Notes: a model not told the origin generated them from the letters alone. 13,636 nt of DNA from Acidobacteriota bacterium (GCA_006227875.1 SBFI01000178.1:1-13636), one strand, 5' to 3'; shown: positions 1 to 7,812, counted from the stretch's first letter. Numbers and translations: made by a program.

Positions 1-551
1 ACCGCCGGCACATCCGCCACCAGCTCCGCGCGGTCCTTGCCCAGTGAGATCGCTCCCCCCCAGGCGGCACCCGTCCAGAAGAGAACCGGCACCTCGTCGA
101 CACCAAATCCCGCCAGCGCCGTCTCGGGTGCGATCTCCAGTTGCCGCCCGATCCCCGGTGACTCGAGCTCTAGCGAGCGCAGACAGTAATCCCGGGCTCG
201 CAGATAGAGCTTCAGAGCCCGTTCACGCTCCGCCAACGACGCCCGGTAGTCGACGCTTTCCAACCTGTCGGCATTGGTGTCGACAAAAGCATAGGAGTAC
301 TGGGCAAAACCCCGGCACGCTGCCAACAGCAGCTTCCGGTTCTCGGGTTGCTCGGCGAGCAGTGATTCCATGGTCTTGAGCGCAAAGGGCAGGGCCTGCC
401 GGACCAACTCCGGGTCTTCGTCCGAAGCATAGACGTCACCGGCGGCGGCCAACGAGTCGGCGACCGTGTTGATCGCCATGGTGCGCAACGAACAGCCGGC
501 GACGAGCGTCGAGACGACGACTAGTGCCAGGACCTGTATATGGTCTTTCAC
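1..551 (-). CDS. TRAP transporter TatT-component family lipoprotein (partial)
   Basis: Reading down from a GTG at 551, the frame stays open to the window edge, giving about 183 residues with the C-terminus missing. Residues 1-20 form a lipoprotein signal: short charged start, hydrophobic core, and canonical lipobox L-V-A-G-C with Cys20. The next part resembles the TatT family (Treponema Tp0956-like), with the stretches 'ALPFALKTMESLLAEQPEN' (about 53-71) and 'LLLAACRGFAQYSYAFV' (about 74-90) followed by helical TPR-like sequence. TatT proteins are periplasmic lipoproteins that partner a TRAP-type substrate-binding protein. No TRAP gene is inside this window, so the partner, if any, lies beyond the left edge. 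The GTG start is backed by an AAGAGG Shine-Dalgarno at 558-563, six bases away, and by a promoter at 575-603. The family call rests on remembered motif resemblance. Confidence 0.8.
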   Translation of the reverse strand, partial: MKDHIQVLALVVVSTLVAGCSLRTMAINTVADSLAAAGDVYASDEDPELVRQALPFALKTMESLLAEQPENRKLLLAACRGFAQYSYAFVDTNADRLESVDYRASLAERERALKLYLRARDYCLRSLELESPGIGRQLEIAPETALAGFGVDEVPVLFWTGAAWGGAISLGKDRAELVADVPA

Positions 552-574
552 AGGGAGCCTCTTTGTGAGGAGCC

Positions 575-603
575 AATCTACCCACCCCCCTCACCAGGGT
601 CAA
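575..603 (-). promoter_or_regulatory. sigma70-type promoter for the TatT-like lipoprotein gene
   Basis: On the minus strand a -35 box TTGACC (598-603) is separated by exactly 17 bases (581-597) from a -10 box TAGATT (575-580). The expected start of transcription is near 568, giving a leader of roughly 17 bases that carries the AAGAGG ribosome site and then the GTG at 551. It is the best-formed promoter in the window. Confidence 0.65.
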
Positions 604-674
604 GTGCTTCCGGGCAGCCGAAAACCTCCACTCCTCCCGGACGTAGGTAAACTGGAGGGGGAATCCACCAAGCC

Positions 675-1821
675 ATGCCCGCACCCGATCGAGGCCCTCA
701 GGTCCAGGAAAGGGCCCAGAAGGCAGTTACCCAGGCCCGTCAGTTCGTGCGCGAGTACACCCACGGCCTGAACGTCCGGGACCTGCGCCGGATGTTCGAC
801 GAGGACGCCACCCACGCCTACAAGGTCCTGGTCAGGGACTACTCGAGCCCACGGAGAGCAAACGTCGGTTCCTCTACCGCGCCAAGGTCGTCTTTCTTGG
901 TCTCTCCTACAAGCTCAGCCCGGCACGGAGACTCCTCTTTCTCGCCGCACTGCTCTTTGCCGTCCTGGGTCTGGCCAACACCCCGGACATCGACTTCGGG
1001 ACACCGGTCACCCACGTTCATGTCGAGTCCGCTCCGCTCTGGTTCCTGCTCAGCATTGGCGCCCTGTTGTGGCTGCTCGTCATCGAGCTGGTCGACCGCG
1101 TTCGCGTCCGCGACGAGCTGGAAGTCGCTCGCAAGCTGCAAAGCGACCTGCTGCCCGAGAGCTCCCCGGTCATGGAGCCCTACCGGTTCGCTCACTCCTA
1201 CCGTACAGCCAACGAGGTGGGTGGGGATTACTACGATTTCCAACGGCTGCCCGACGGTCGCCTGGCGCTGTTGATCGGCGACGCCAGCGGTCATGGAATC
1301 GCAGCGGGCTTGCTGATGGCAATCGCCAACGCAACGCTCAAGACGGCTCTCGATCTGGACCCCGAGCCCCGAGCCGTCGCCACGCTGCTCAACGGCGCTC
1401 TCTATCGCACGGGAGACCGGCGAGCCTTCATGACCCTGTTCTACGGACTCCTCGAGCCCGACACCGGGCACCTCCAGTACATCTGCGCCGGCCATCCCTT
1501 CCCACTTTTGCGCCGAGCCGGGGGCGAGATCGAGGAGCTGGGGGAAGGTACCCTGCCGCTCGGTCTCCGCAGAACGGTCGAGGTTTCCACCAAATCGGTC
1601 ACCATCGAACCGGGCGACCTGCTTGTCCTCTTGATGGTCTACCCGAAGCGGTAAACGGACCCGACGGTGACTCGTTCGGATTTGCCCGCATCACGGATCT
1701 GCTCACGGGGAGCGGCCCACCAAAAGCCATCCACGACCGGATTCTCCTGGCCTTTGACGGTCATGTCGGACCGGAGCCGTTGACCGACGACCTCACGCTG
1801 GTCGTGATGTCCCGGGCCTAA
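675..1821 (+). pseudogene. SpoIIE/RsbU-like PP2C serine phosphatase, broken by two frameshifts
   Basis: One protein is spread over three frames. Part 1 (ATG 675 to about 839) encodes an N-terminal helical region ending near 'YKVLVRD'. Part 2 (about 840 to 1634) continues in another frame with two likely membrane segments ('RRLLFLAALLFAVLGLA' and 'PLWFLLSIGALLWLLVIEL'), then a SpoIIE phosphatase core: 'EVGGDYYDF' and 'IGDASGHGIAAGL' carry metal-binding aspartates, followed by 'YICAGHPFPLLRR'. Part 3 (about 1640 to 1821) gives the last metal motif region 'DGLPEAV' and the typical ending 'LTDDLTLVVM'. Joined, it would be about 380 residues, normal for a membrane-anchored phosphatase of the partner-switching type that dephosphorylates anti-sigma antagonists. 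As written, translation yields only a truncated product. A GGAGGGGGAA tract at 654-663 precedes the ATG. It could be a true pseudogene or an assembly error. Confidence 0.8.
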
Positions 1822-1835
1822 CGGTACCGGCTGGA

Positions 1836-3260
1836 TCAGGATCGCTCGACGACCATTGCAAAGCCGACACCGCCGGCGGCGCAGACGGTGAGCAGACCGA
1901 GCTCGAGGCCCCGCCGCTCGAGCTCCCGCAACAGCTGGATCGTCACCCGGCCACCGGTGGCACCAAAGGGATGACCGATGGCGATCGAGCCGCCATTGAC
2001 GTTGAAGCGCTCGAGGTCGACCTCACCCAAGGGCTGGCTGCGGCCGAGCTCGTCGACGGCGAACTTCCGCGAGACGAATGCCTTCATGTTGGAGATGATC
2101 TGGGCGGCAAAGGCCTCGTGCATCTCCACCAGATCGACATCGGAGAGCTGGAGGCCGGCCTGGTCGAGCGCCAGGGGCGCCGCATAGGCGGGTCCCTGGA
2201 GCAGCTGGCTTCCCGGGTCGAGCGCCGCATAGGCGAATGACCTGATAAAGCCGAGGGGCTGGTAGCCCAGAGCCTTGGCTTTCTCCTCGCTCATCAGCAA
2301 CACCGCCGAGCCGCCGTCGGTTAGTGGGCTCGAGTTGCCGGCGGTCAGAGACCCGTACTTGCGGTCGAAGACCGGTTTCAGCTTGGCCAGGGCTTCCATC
2401 GACGAGTCGCTGCGCACTCCGTTGTCTTCGGTCACCGCCACGTCGTAGTCGGGTGTCGGAAAGGTAGTGACGATCTGGTCGGCAAAACGCCCTGCCGCAG
2501 CCGCCGCGGCCGCCCGCTGATGAGACATCAAAGCGATCTCATCCTGGGAGCGACGTGAGATCTGGTTCTCTTTGGCCATCTTCTCGCAGGCCTGTCCCAT
2601 GGTCATGCCGGTGGTGTATTCGGCAATCGCCGGCGCCACCGGCACCAGATCGCGAGGTCGGAGCTTGGAGAGAACCGCGAGCTTTTGCCCCATCGATCGG
2701 GCCTTGCTGAACTCGATGAGCCGGCGAGAAGCCCGCTTCGAGTACTGGATGGGCACGTTGCTCAGCGACTCGGCGCCACCCGCCAGAACGACGTCACACT
2801 CTCCGCTGAGGATAGCCTCGGCACCCGAGGTTATCGCCCGGTTGGCGGAGGCACAGGCGAGATTGACGGTCGTGCCCGGTATGGTCCGCGGCAATGAAAC
2901 CTGAAAGACGACCTCGCGACCAAGATTCGGAGCGTGCAGGGCCTGGACTACCACCCCAAAGATGGAGAGATCGATCTCGTCGGGATCGATGGCGGTGCGG
3001 GCTACCAGCTCGGCCGCCGCCACACCGGCCAAGTTCACCACATCCATGTCCTGGAGGTCGGTGCCGGACTTCGAGAACGGCGTGCGGCACCCGTCCACGA
3101 TCGCCACTCTGCCGCCCACTCCACGCACGCTCTGGCTAACCACTTTGGCGATGTTGGGAGCCTCGTCCGGGCCCCGCGTCCAGACGGTATCGGCCCGGTC
3201 ATGGACCTCTTCGCGGGCCGTGGCCCGGTTGGGTGGTGGCAGGATACCGGTGTCGGTCAT
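1836..3260 (-). CDS. fadI: FadI-like acetyl-CoA acyltransferase (3-ketoacyl-CoA thiolase)
   Basis: This 474-residue thiolase cleaves 3-ketoacyl-CoA with CoA to acetyl-CoA and a shortened acyl-CoA in beta-oxidation. It aligns by eye with E. coli FadI along its length: 'IVDGCRTPF' (54-62), acylated Cys136 in 'NLACASANRA', 'LRPRDLVPVAPAIAEYTTG' (200-218), 'AGNSSPLTDGG' (307-317), His381 in 'EMHEAFAAQ', His430 in 'NGGSIAIGHPFGATGGR' and Cys460 in 'VCAAGGVG'. All four catalytic residues are present. It is longer than FadI (436) because of some 40 extra N-terminal residues, polar and probably disordered. The ATG at 3260 is supported by GAGGA at 3268-3272, seven bases upstream, so the extension is probably real. 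No FadJ-type partner is adjacent, so it appears to be a lone thiolase gene. It faces the phosphatase remnant tail to tail (14-base gap) and is divergent from the DUF502 gene. A related acetyl-CoA acetyltransferase role cannot be excluded. Confidence 0.88.
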   Translation of the reverse strand: MTDTGILPPPNRATAREEVHDRADTVWTRGPDEAPNIAKVVSQSVRGVGGRVAIVDGCRTPFSKSGTDLQDMDVVNLAGVAAAELVARTAIDPDEIDLSIFGVVVQALHAPNLGREVVFQVSLPRTIPGTTVNLACASANRAITSGAEAILSGECDVVLAGGAESLSNVPIQYSKRASRRLIEFSKARSMGQKLAVLSKLRPRDLVPVAPAIAEYTTGMTMGQACEKMAKENQISRRSQDEIALMSHQRAAAAAAAGRFADQIVTTFPTPDYDVAVTEDNGVRSDSSMEALAKLKPVFDRKYGSLTAGNSSPLTDGGSAVLLMSEEKAKALGYQPLGFIRSFAYAALDPGSQLLQGPAYAAPLALDQAGLQLSDVDLVEMHEAFAAQIISNMKAFVSRKFAVDELGRSQPLGEVDLERFNVNGGSIAIGHPFGATGGRVTIQLLRELERRGLELGLLTVCAAGGVGFAMVVERS

Positions 3261-3323
3261 CTAGTCATCCTCGTCGCCAGTCACTCTAGCTTATACGGCA
3301 GTGTCGCTTGATAGGCTTGCGCC

Positions 3324-4022
3324 GTGACTGACTCGAAGATCGACCCGACAAAGACAGTGGAGGTTCCCCATCACCGCCCCGGTTGGAAAGTTCGCTTGCG
3401 CCGGGCCCTGGTGGCCGGCCTCGTCATCCTGGTGCCGGTGACGCTCACCATTTTCATCCTTTACAGAATTTTTCGCTTCATGGACAGCATTTTCGCCCCG
3501 GTGATCGACCGGACCCTCGGCATCTACCTGCCCGGCGCCCACATCCCCGGTCTCGGCCTGTTGCTGACCATCATCGTGGTGCTGTTGTTGGGCTGGCTGT
3601 CCACCAATGTGGTCGGTCGCAGCCTGATCCAGGCCACCGAGCGTCTCATCTGCCGCATCCCGGTAGCCAAATCGATCTATTCCGCCACCAAGGGGTTCTT
3701 GGAGACGCTCTCCTTCAAACAGACCGAAGCCTTCAAACGGGTCGTCCTCATCGAGTACCCCAAAGAGAACATCTTTGCCCTCGCCTTTGTCACCGGTTGG
3801 GCCTCCTGGCCGTCGATCCACAAGAAGCTGACCGACACCGTACTGGTCTTTGTCCCCACCACCCCCAACCCCACCAGCGGCTTCCTACTGCTGGTGCCGC
3901 GGCAGGAGGCCATCGAGTTGCCGATCTCCGTCGAGGAGGGCGTCCGTCTGGTGATCTCGGGTGGCATCCTGTTGCCCAATATGGCACCGGGGATGGGCGC
4001 CTCCACCCAATCCCTGCCCTGA
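3324..4022 (+). CDS. DUF502 family inner-membrane protein
   Basis: A 232-residue protein from a GTG start with a basic N-terminal tail, membrane segments at about 27-49 and 76-97, and a cytoplasmic or periplasmic C-terminal domain. The DUF502 (PF04367) hallmarks are visible: 'RIPVAKSIYSATKGFLETL' (111-129), 'FVPTTPNPTSGFLLLVP' (176-192) and 'SVEEGVRLVISGG' (202-214). The length fits the family (about 200-240). The biochemical role of the family is not established. The GTG lies behind only a weak TAGG-like site, but no other start fits the conserved N-terminus better. Sixty bases separate it from the downstream M48 protease gene. Confidence 0.87.
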   Translation: MTDSKIDPTKTVEVPHHRPGWKVRLRRALVAGLVILVPVTLTIFILYRIFRFMDSIFAPVIDRTLGIYLPGAHIPGLGLLLTIIVVLLLGWLSTNVVGRSLIQATERLICRIPVAKSIYSATKGFLETLSFKQTEAFKRVVLIEYPKENIFALAFVTGWASWPSIHKKLTDTVLVFVPTTPNPTSGFLLLVPRQEAIELPISVEEGVRLVISGGILLPNMAPGMGASTQSLP

Positions 4023-4046
4023 TTGCAGCCTGTTTGTAGAGTCAGG

Positions 4047-4063
4047 GGATCCGGCATGGATCC
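4047..4063 (+). repeat. small inverted repeat between DUF502 and M48 genes
   Basis: GGATCC is repeated at 4047-4052 and 4058-4063 around the five bases GGCAT. Because GGATCC is its own reverse complement, the pair can fold as a 6-bp stem with a 5-base loop. No T-tract follows, so a terminator is not supported. It sits just upstream of the TACACT box, where a regulator could bind. Confidence 0.3.
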
Positions 4064-4066
4064 TGC

Positions 4067-4072
4067 TACACT
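4067..4072 (+). promoter_or_regulatory. possible -10 box for the M48 protease gene
   Basis: The sequence GC-TACACT at 4065-4072 matches a -10 hexamer, ten bases before the ATG at 4083. No good -35 box lies 16-18 bases upstream. If used, transcription would begin only a few bases before the start codon, making a nearly leaderless mRNA. This agrees with the lack of a strong Shine-Dalgarno there. Confidence 0.35.
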
Positions 4073-4082
4073 GATTTAGGTC

Positions 4083-5801
4083 ATGACGAGACCGCTGGCC
4101 CTCTCCATCACCGCAGTGCTCCTGCTGGTCTCCTCCGCCGGGTCGGTCCCCGCCCAGACCATCGCCAACCCGGATCTATTCGTCAAGAGCGCCAAAGCGG
4201 CCCAACAGGCCCTCGGGTTCTACGGTCGGTACGACAACCCGGAGGAGCTCGAGCGCATGGCGGCCATCGGCTACCGGCTGGCCCAGGAGTCGAAATTTCA
4301 GGACTTTCCCTTTACCTTCTACCTCATCGACATGCCCGAGCCCAACGCCTTTGCCCTGCCCGGAGGACAGATCTTCATCACCAAGGGCATGCTGGACCTG
4401 GGGCTAAACGACGACATGATGGCCGGGCTCCTCGGCCACGAGATCGGTCACGTGGTGCTCAGACACGGCACCCGGATCCAGCGTCGCGCGACCCTGCTCA
4501 ACGTGCTCAGCCAGGCGCTGCTGGTCGGGGTCATGATCAGTGCTTCGCAGAGCAACGACACTCCGGTCCCGGGCACCGTCTACGACCCGTACGGCAGAAG
4601 CGGTTCTTCGGGGGATCTCGTCCAGGGAACCGCAGCCGCCGGCGCGGTGATCACCGAGCTGCTGATGCGCAGCTACAGCCGGGGCTTCGAAGACGAATCG
4701 GACGAAGAGGGACAGCGACTTGCCGCCACCGCCGGCTTCGATCCGGACGGCACCCGCCAGCTCATGGACAAGATGAGAACCCATCTTCCCCAATCTCGGG
4801 AGTATGGCTACTGGCGAACCCATCCGTTCTTCGAAGACCGGGTGCAGGCCGCTACGGCGCGCGAGAAGGGGCTCAAGATCCAGTCCGCCGAATCGGCCGA
4901 GGCCTACCGGACCCGCACCCAGGCGACTCTGCTCTCATTTCTCGGACACGAGAAGGTCGATCCCGAGCTGGCAAAAGTGCTCAAGGAAGAGGCCCTCGTG
5001 GCCTGGCCCAAGGGGCCCGCAGCCGATGGCATCCGGCTCGAGCAGCTGCATGAACAGAAAGAGTTGGAGCTGGCGAAGAAACCACTGTCCCGCGACCTCA
5101 CCGCGCTTTTGGAGCAGTACAAGAAGCACTACGATCAGGTCTCGGCACTGACCCCTGAAAGCGCCCTCCTCCCTACCCTGGCCGAGGAGATGCAAGAGAT
5201 CGGCAAGGTCCGGCAGGGGGTCTACCCCCAGGCGGCCGAGGTCTTCAGCGGCGGCGTCTACCAGGTCGACTTCCTGGAGACCTTTCTGAGCAACTATCCC
5301 GATGCCCCCGAGGCGGCGGAGGTCGCTTTAGCGCTGGCCACCGCCTACAGTCGGTTGGGTCGCCAGAGCGATGCAGTTGCCCACTACCTGGAGGTCTGGG
5401 AACGGGCCACGGACAGTGAGACGCGGGAAAAAGCCCAGGCCGGCTTGAGAAGGCTGGCGCCCGGCCTCGAGCAACTGGCCGCCCTGGAGCAACTGAGCAC
5501 CATGAGCGAGGATCCCGACCTGCAAAGCCTGGCCGCCGAGCGGCTCCGGCGCCTGGCCCCTGAATACGAAGACATGGCGGACGGCGCCGACTACCTGCGC
5601 CGCTTTCCACAGGGCGAGCACTTCGAGACCGTCAACGACCGCCTCAACCAGCTCGCTGACAAGCTGTACGGCGAATTGATCCTCTACCAGAGTGTGGGCG
5701 ACCACGTAAAGGGCCTCGAGCGCATCCAGAAAATCCTCACCTACGCGCCTCAATCACCGGCCGCCGAGCGCCTGCGCGACCGCATCGTCCTCGAGGGTTA
5801 G
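4083..5801 (+). CDS. secreted M48-family zinc metalloprotease with TPR-like C-terminus
   Basis: A 572-residue protein. Residues 1-24 form a Sec signal peptide ending 'SVPA'. The peptidase domain (about 50-265) contains 'PNAFALPGGQIFITKGML' (87-104), the zinc motif HEIGH at 119-123, and the third ligand region 'SRGFEDESDEEG' (199-210), where E203 and D207 fit the EXXXD pattern. 'THPFFEDR' (246-253) is the conserved downstream M48 block. From about 270 the protein is helical and charged, with TPR-like repeats at about 395-560 ('YPDAPEAAEVALALATAYSR' and similar). This layout resembles BepA/YfgC-type periplasmic proteases that act on stalled outer-membrane proteins. A similar envelope quality-control job is inferred, not shown. 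A Gly/Ser-rich insert at about 155-185 lies between the metal motifs. Confidence 0.88.
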   Translation: MTRPLALSITAVLLLVSSAGSVPAQTIANPDLFVKSAKAAQQALGFYGRYDNPEELERMAAIGYRLAQESKFQDFPFTFYLIDMPEPNAFALPGGQIFITKGMLDLGLNDDMMAGLLGHEIGHVVLRHGTRIQRRATLLNVLSQALLVGVMISASQSNDTPVPGTVYDPYGRSGSSGDLVQGTAAAGAVITELLMRSYSRGFEDESDEEGQRLAATAGFDPDGTRQLMDKMRTHLPQSREYGYWRTHPFFEDRVQAATAREKGLKIQSAESAEAYRTRTQATLLSFLGHEKVDPELAKVLKEEALVAWPKGPAADGIRLEQLHEQKELELAKKPLSRDLTALLEQYKKHYDQVSALTPESALLPTLAEEMQEIGKVRQGVYPQAAEVFSGGVYQVDFLETFLSNYPDAPEAAEVALALATAYSRLGRQSDAVAHYLEVWERATDSETREKAQAGLRRLAPGLEQLAALEQLSTMSEDPDLQSLAAERLRRLAPEYEDMADGADYLRRFPQGEHFETVNDRLNQLADKLYGELILYQSVGDHVKGLERIQKILTYAPQSPAAERLRDRIVLEG

Positions 5802-5819
5802 GAGCCCGTCCGAGCATGC

Positions 5820-5825
5820 TATAAA
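5820..5825 (+). promoter_or_regulatory. possible -10 box for the DUF1801 gene
   Basis: TATAAA occurs at 5820-5825, 14 bases before the ATG at 5840. No convincing -35 box precedes it. There is no ribosome-binding site before the ATG, so a short-leader or leaderless transcript is plausible. Confidence 0.35.
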
Positions 5826-5839
5826 CTCGCCCTTTGGCA

Positions 5840-6205
5840 ATGAGCAAGGCGACCCAGAGCCCCCACAGTCAGGTGGAGGCCTTTATCCAGCGGGCGGCAC
5901 CGCCCGTGCGGCCGCTGCTGCGCCAGTTGCGCAAGCTGGTGCGAGAGACTCTTCCCGATGCTCGGGAGGAGATCAAATGGGGCCGGCCGGTCTACTCACT
6001 GCGCCGAATCGTCTGTTATCTGGCGGCCGCCAAAGATCACGCCAGCCTCGGCTTCTACCGGGGGGCCGATCTGCGGGCGCCAAATGTGCTGCTCGAAGGC
6101 GACGGCAAGAAACTTCGGCATATCAAAGTCCGGCAAATCGAAGATATTCGACCCAGGGTCTTTGCTCGCCTGTTGCGACAGGCAGCCAGACTCGACGAAG
6201 AGTGA
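5840..6205 (+). CDS. DUF1801 domain-containing protein
   Basis: A 121-residue soluble protein of the DUF1801/YdhG type (PF08818). Recognisable blocks are the N-terminal helix around 'VRPLLRQLRKLVRETLPDA', then 'EEIKWGRPVYS', 'LGFYRGADL' and the C-terminal 'LRHIKVRQIEDI'. The whole domain is present, with little before or after it. The function of the family is not firmly known; members are small cytoplasmic proteins, some near stress or iron genes. I chose the ATG at 5840 over an in-frame TTG at 5834 because only the ATG sits at a sensible distance from the TATAAA box and matches the usual start. It lies 38 bases after the M48 protease stop. Confidence 0.85.
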   Translation: MSKATQSPHSQVEAFIQRAAPPVRPLLRQLRKLVRETLPDAREEIKWGRPVYSLRRIVCYLAAAKDHASLGFYRGADLRAPNVLLEGDGKKLRHIKVRQIEDIRPRVFARLLRQAARLDEE

Positions 6206-6269
6206 AGGCACCTGCGACACCATGCGGGACGCCAGGCAACCGACTCATCGACAAATCCGTATTTATATT

Positions 6270-6287
6270 GACGGCCTCCTGACGGCC
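6270..6287 (+). repeat. 11-base-period direct repeat in intergenic region
   Basis: GACGGCC at 6270-6276 recurs at 6281-6287 after TCCT, a spacing of one DNA helical turn. It lies in the 131-base gap (6206-6336) before the unknown membrane protein gene and overlaps a TTGACG (6268-6273) that could be a -35 box, although the nearest -10-like TACGCT is 20 bases further, too far for a standard promoter. A regulator site is possible. Nothing else is evident in the gap. Confidence 0.25.
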
Positions 6288-6336
6288 GTTGCCTACGCTC
6301 TGAGCAAGATGGGACGGGGCCGGCCGTCGCCATCCC

Positions 6337-7263
6337 ATGGGTGAGAAGATGATGGTCGATCGCCTGCAGCAGCTCCGTCGCTTCGTCAATCGACGATATG
6401 TCCGGGCTGCCCTTTCGGGGATTTCAATCGTCCTGATTGTGCTCGGTTTTGGCGCCTGTGCGGTAAAGCTACAGCACGACGTCTCCTACCGTGCCGTTCT
6501 CCGCTACTTTGCCCGGCCCCATTTTCAGGAGGCCGACCTCACCGACCTGGTGAGAAACCCGGCAACCACCAGATCCATCGAGGAGCTCTTCTCGTCGCCA
6601 TTCGGCGTCAATCCAGGGGGTCTGGTCTACGTGCGCGACGGAGCCCTGGTGTTCTATCCGCATGCAACCGAGAGAGCTCTCTCCACCAAGGAGGAGCAGC
6701 GATTCAAGGAGGAGTTCTTTCCCCGCCTGGCCCAGGCCTATCATCGCCGTGACTTCGGGGCGCTGTTGGAAGCCCTCTCCGAGGACCAAGCGCAGAAGCA
6801 TCTGCGCCGCGCGGGCATCGGTCCGCAGTCACTGACGGCCTTGGAACAGGAATCACAATCGGCAGCCAGTATGTCGGAACGCCTCTCCCTGCTCCGCAGA
6901 TCCGCCCAGATGATGCGGGTCTTCGTGCCCTACCACAAGGAACGCTACGAGCTCTCGTTTGCCGACAAGCTGGCCTTTTACGACCAGAACGATCCGCCGG
7001 GCGAGTTTGTCGGTATGTTCGAGGTGGTCGATCTCCAGATCGGCGGCGAGGCCTACGATGCCGGCGCCTACCAGCTGGGCGAGCGCAATCACTTCATCTC
7101 GATTCGCCGCGGTTTGGGCAGAATCATCGTCCTGAGCGACTATTTCCAGGGTCGGGTCGAGGTGCTCACGATCAAGCCCTTTTCTCACCCCTCAGGCCAG
7201 ACTCTTTACAGGGTTTTTGAGGGATCTCCGCCCCAGCCCGGCTCCCACCTGCGCCACAGTTGA
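6337..7263 (+). CDS. membrane-anchored protein of unknown function
   Basis: I do not recognise this 308-residue protein. It has a basic N-terminus (RRFVNRRYVR, 14-23), one hydrophobic segment at about 25-45 ('SGISIVLIVLGFGACAV'), and a large soluble domain that should lie in the periplasm. Cys41 sits at the end of the hydrophobic segment, but the residues before it (F-G-A) do not make a good lipobox, so a simple membrane anchor is likelier. The middle (about 110-200) is helical and charged. The last third has alternating beta-like sequence ('GEFVGMFEVVDLQIGGEAY', 'FISIRRGLGRIIVLSDYF'). Start choice is open: ATG at 6337, 6349 or 6352. The GGTGAG at 6339-6344 would best serve 6352. Coding is credible from length, codon pattern and the membrane signal. 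Confidence 0.75.
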   Translation: MGEKMMVDRLQQLRRFVNRRYVRAALSGISIVLIVLGFGACAVKLQHDVSYRAVLRYFARPHFQEADLTDLVRNPATTRSIEELFSSPFGVNPGGLVYVRDGALVFYPHATERALSTKEEQRFKEEFFPRLAQAYHRRDFGALLEALSEDQAQKHLRRAGIGPQSLTALEQESQSAASMSERLSLLRRSAQMMRVFVPYHKERYELSFADKLAFYDQNDPPGEFVGMFEVVDLQIGGEAYDAGAYQLGERNHFISIRRGLGRIIVLSDYFQGRVEVLTIKPFSHPSGQTLYRVFEGSPPQPGSHLRHS

Positions 7264-7281
7264 CCCGTTCACTGCGGTCCC

Positions 7282-7299
7282 GCTACCTGTTGAGGTAGC
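7282..7299 (+). terminator. stem-loop after the unknown membrane protein gene
   Basis: GCTACCT (7282-7288) and AGGTAGC (7293-7299) form a perfect 7-bp stem around the tetraloop GTTG, 18 bases after the stop at 7263. It is followed by ATTCGTGTGG, which is only weakly T-rich, so termination may be partial, or the hairpin may act on the downstream TPR gene's leader instead. Confidence 0.4.
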
Positions 7300-7342
7300 A
7301 TTCGTGTGGCTGAATCAAGCCCCGGTAGATAGACCGTGGGCC

Positions 7343-7347
7343 AAGGA
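7343..7347 (+). promoter_or_regulatory. Shine-Dalgarno that sets the start of the TPR gene
   Basis: AAGGA at 7343-7347 is six bases before ATG 7354. It lies inside the possible longer reading frame from GTG 7336, which has no comparable site, so ATG 7354 is the preferred start. Confidence 0.6.
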
Positions 7348-7353
7348 CCGGAC

Positions 7354-7812
7354 ATGACCCTGGATCTCAAAAGACGGGCCGAGGAGGGCATCGAAAAGTG
7401 CCGCGTCGGCAACTGGAAAGAGGGGATGGACGACCTCGGCTGGGTTGCCGAGCAGGACCACGGCGACATCGAGCTACCCGGAGCCTTTTACTCCTATCTG
7501 GGCTATGGCATTGCCCGCCTCGACAAGAAGTACCGCGAGGGCTTGAAGCTCTGCCAGCATGCCATAAAGATGCAGGTCTACGAACCCGACAACTTCATGA
7601 ATCTGGCGCGGGTCTATCTGCTCACCCGCAACCGGGAGAAGGCGCACAAGGCGCTGCTAAGAGGGCTGGCGCTCGATGCCGAACATCCCGGGCTGCGTCG
7701 CGTCTGGCGGGAGTTGGGTATCCGGAAAGCGCAGCCGATCCCCTTTCTGTCCCGGAAGAACCCGCTCAACGAGATCCTGGGCAGGTTACGGAGGAAGCAC
7801 AACAGGGGGTAA
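7354..7812 (+). CDS. tetratricopeptide-repeat protein
   Basis: A 152-residue protein without signal peptide or membrane segment, so probably cytoplasmic. Two TPR-like helix pairs are visible at about 43-76 ('AFYSYLGYGIARLDKKYREGLKLCQHAI') and 80-112 ('NFMNLARVYLLTRNREKAHKALLRGLALD'), preceded by a helical cap (6-35). The C-terminal 'PFLSRKNPLNEILGRLRRK' (130-148) is a basic tail I have seen in similar short TPR proteins. It probably serves as a protein-interaction scaffold, and no enzymatic motif is present. It is the last of the run of plus-strand genes and meets feoB tail to tail with a 17-base gap. Confidence 0.82.
   Translation: MTLDLKRRAEEGIEKCRVGNWKEGMDDLGWVAEQDHGDIELPGAFYSYLGYGIARLDKKYREGLKLCQHAIKMQVYEPDNFMNLARVYLLTRNREKAHKALLRGLALDAEHPGLRRVWRELGIRKAQPIPFLSRKNPLNEILGRLRRKHNRG

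Noticed and set aside
839..1495. 218-codon open frame on the minus strand
   Set aside because: It lies opposite the phosphatase core, its protein is low in hydrophobic pattern and resembles no family, and such antisense frames are expected in GC-rich coding DNA.
836..1645. Programmed -1 frameshifting in the phosphatase gene
   Set aside because: Neither shift point has a slippery heptamer or an evident downstream pseudoknot, and the second point lacks four bases relative to family spacing.
1830..1837. Palindrome CGGTACCG between the phosphatase remnant and the thiolase gene
   Set aside because: Too short to form a useful hairpin and without a T-tract; likely chance.
5328..5753. 141-codon minus-strand frame inside the M48 protease gene
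   Set aside because: Antisense shadow of a clear TPR-like region with no ribosome site or family resemblance.
6304..6333. GACGG/CCGTC stem before the unknown membrane protein gene
   Set aside because: Only five pairs in a very GC-rich stretch and no T-tract; not strong enough for a terminator or riboswitch call.
5958..6344. 128-codon plus-strand frame overlapping the DUF1801 gene
   Set aside because: Out-of-frame shadow; the DUF1801 frame has all the family motifs.
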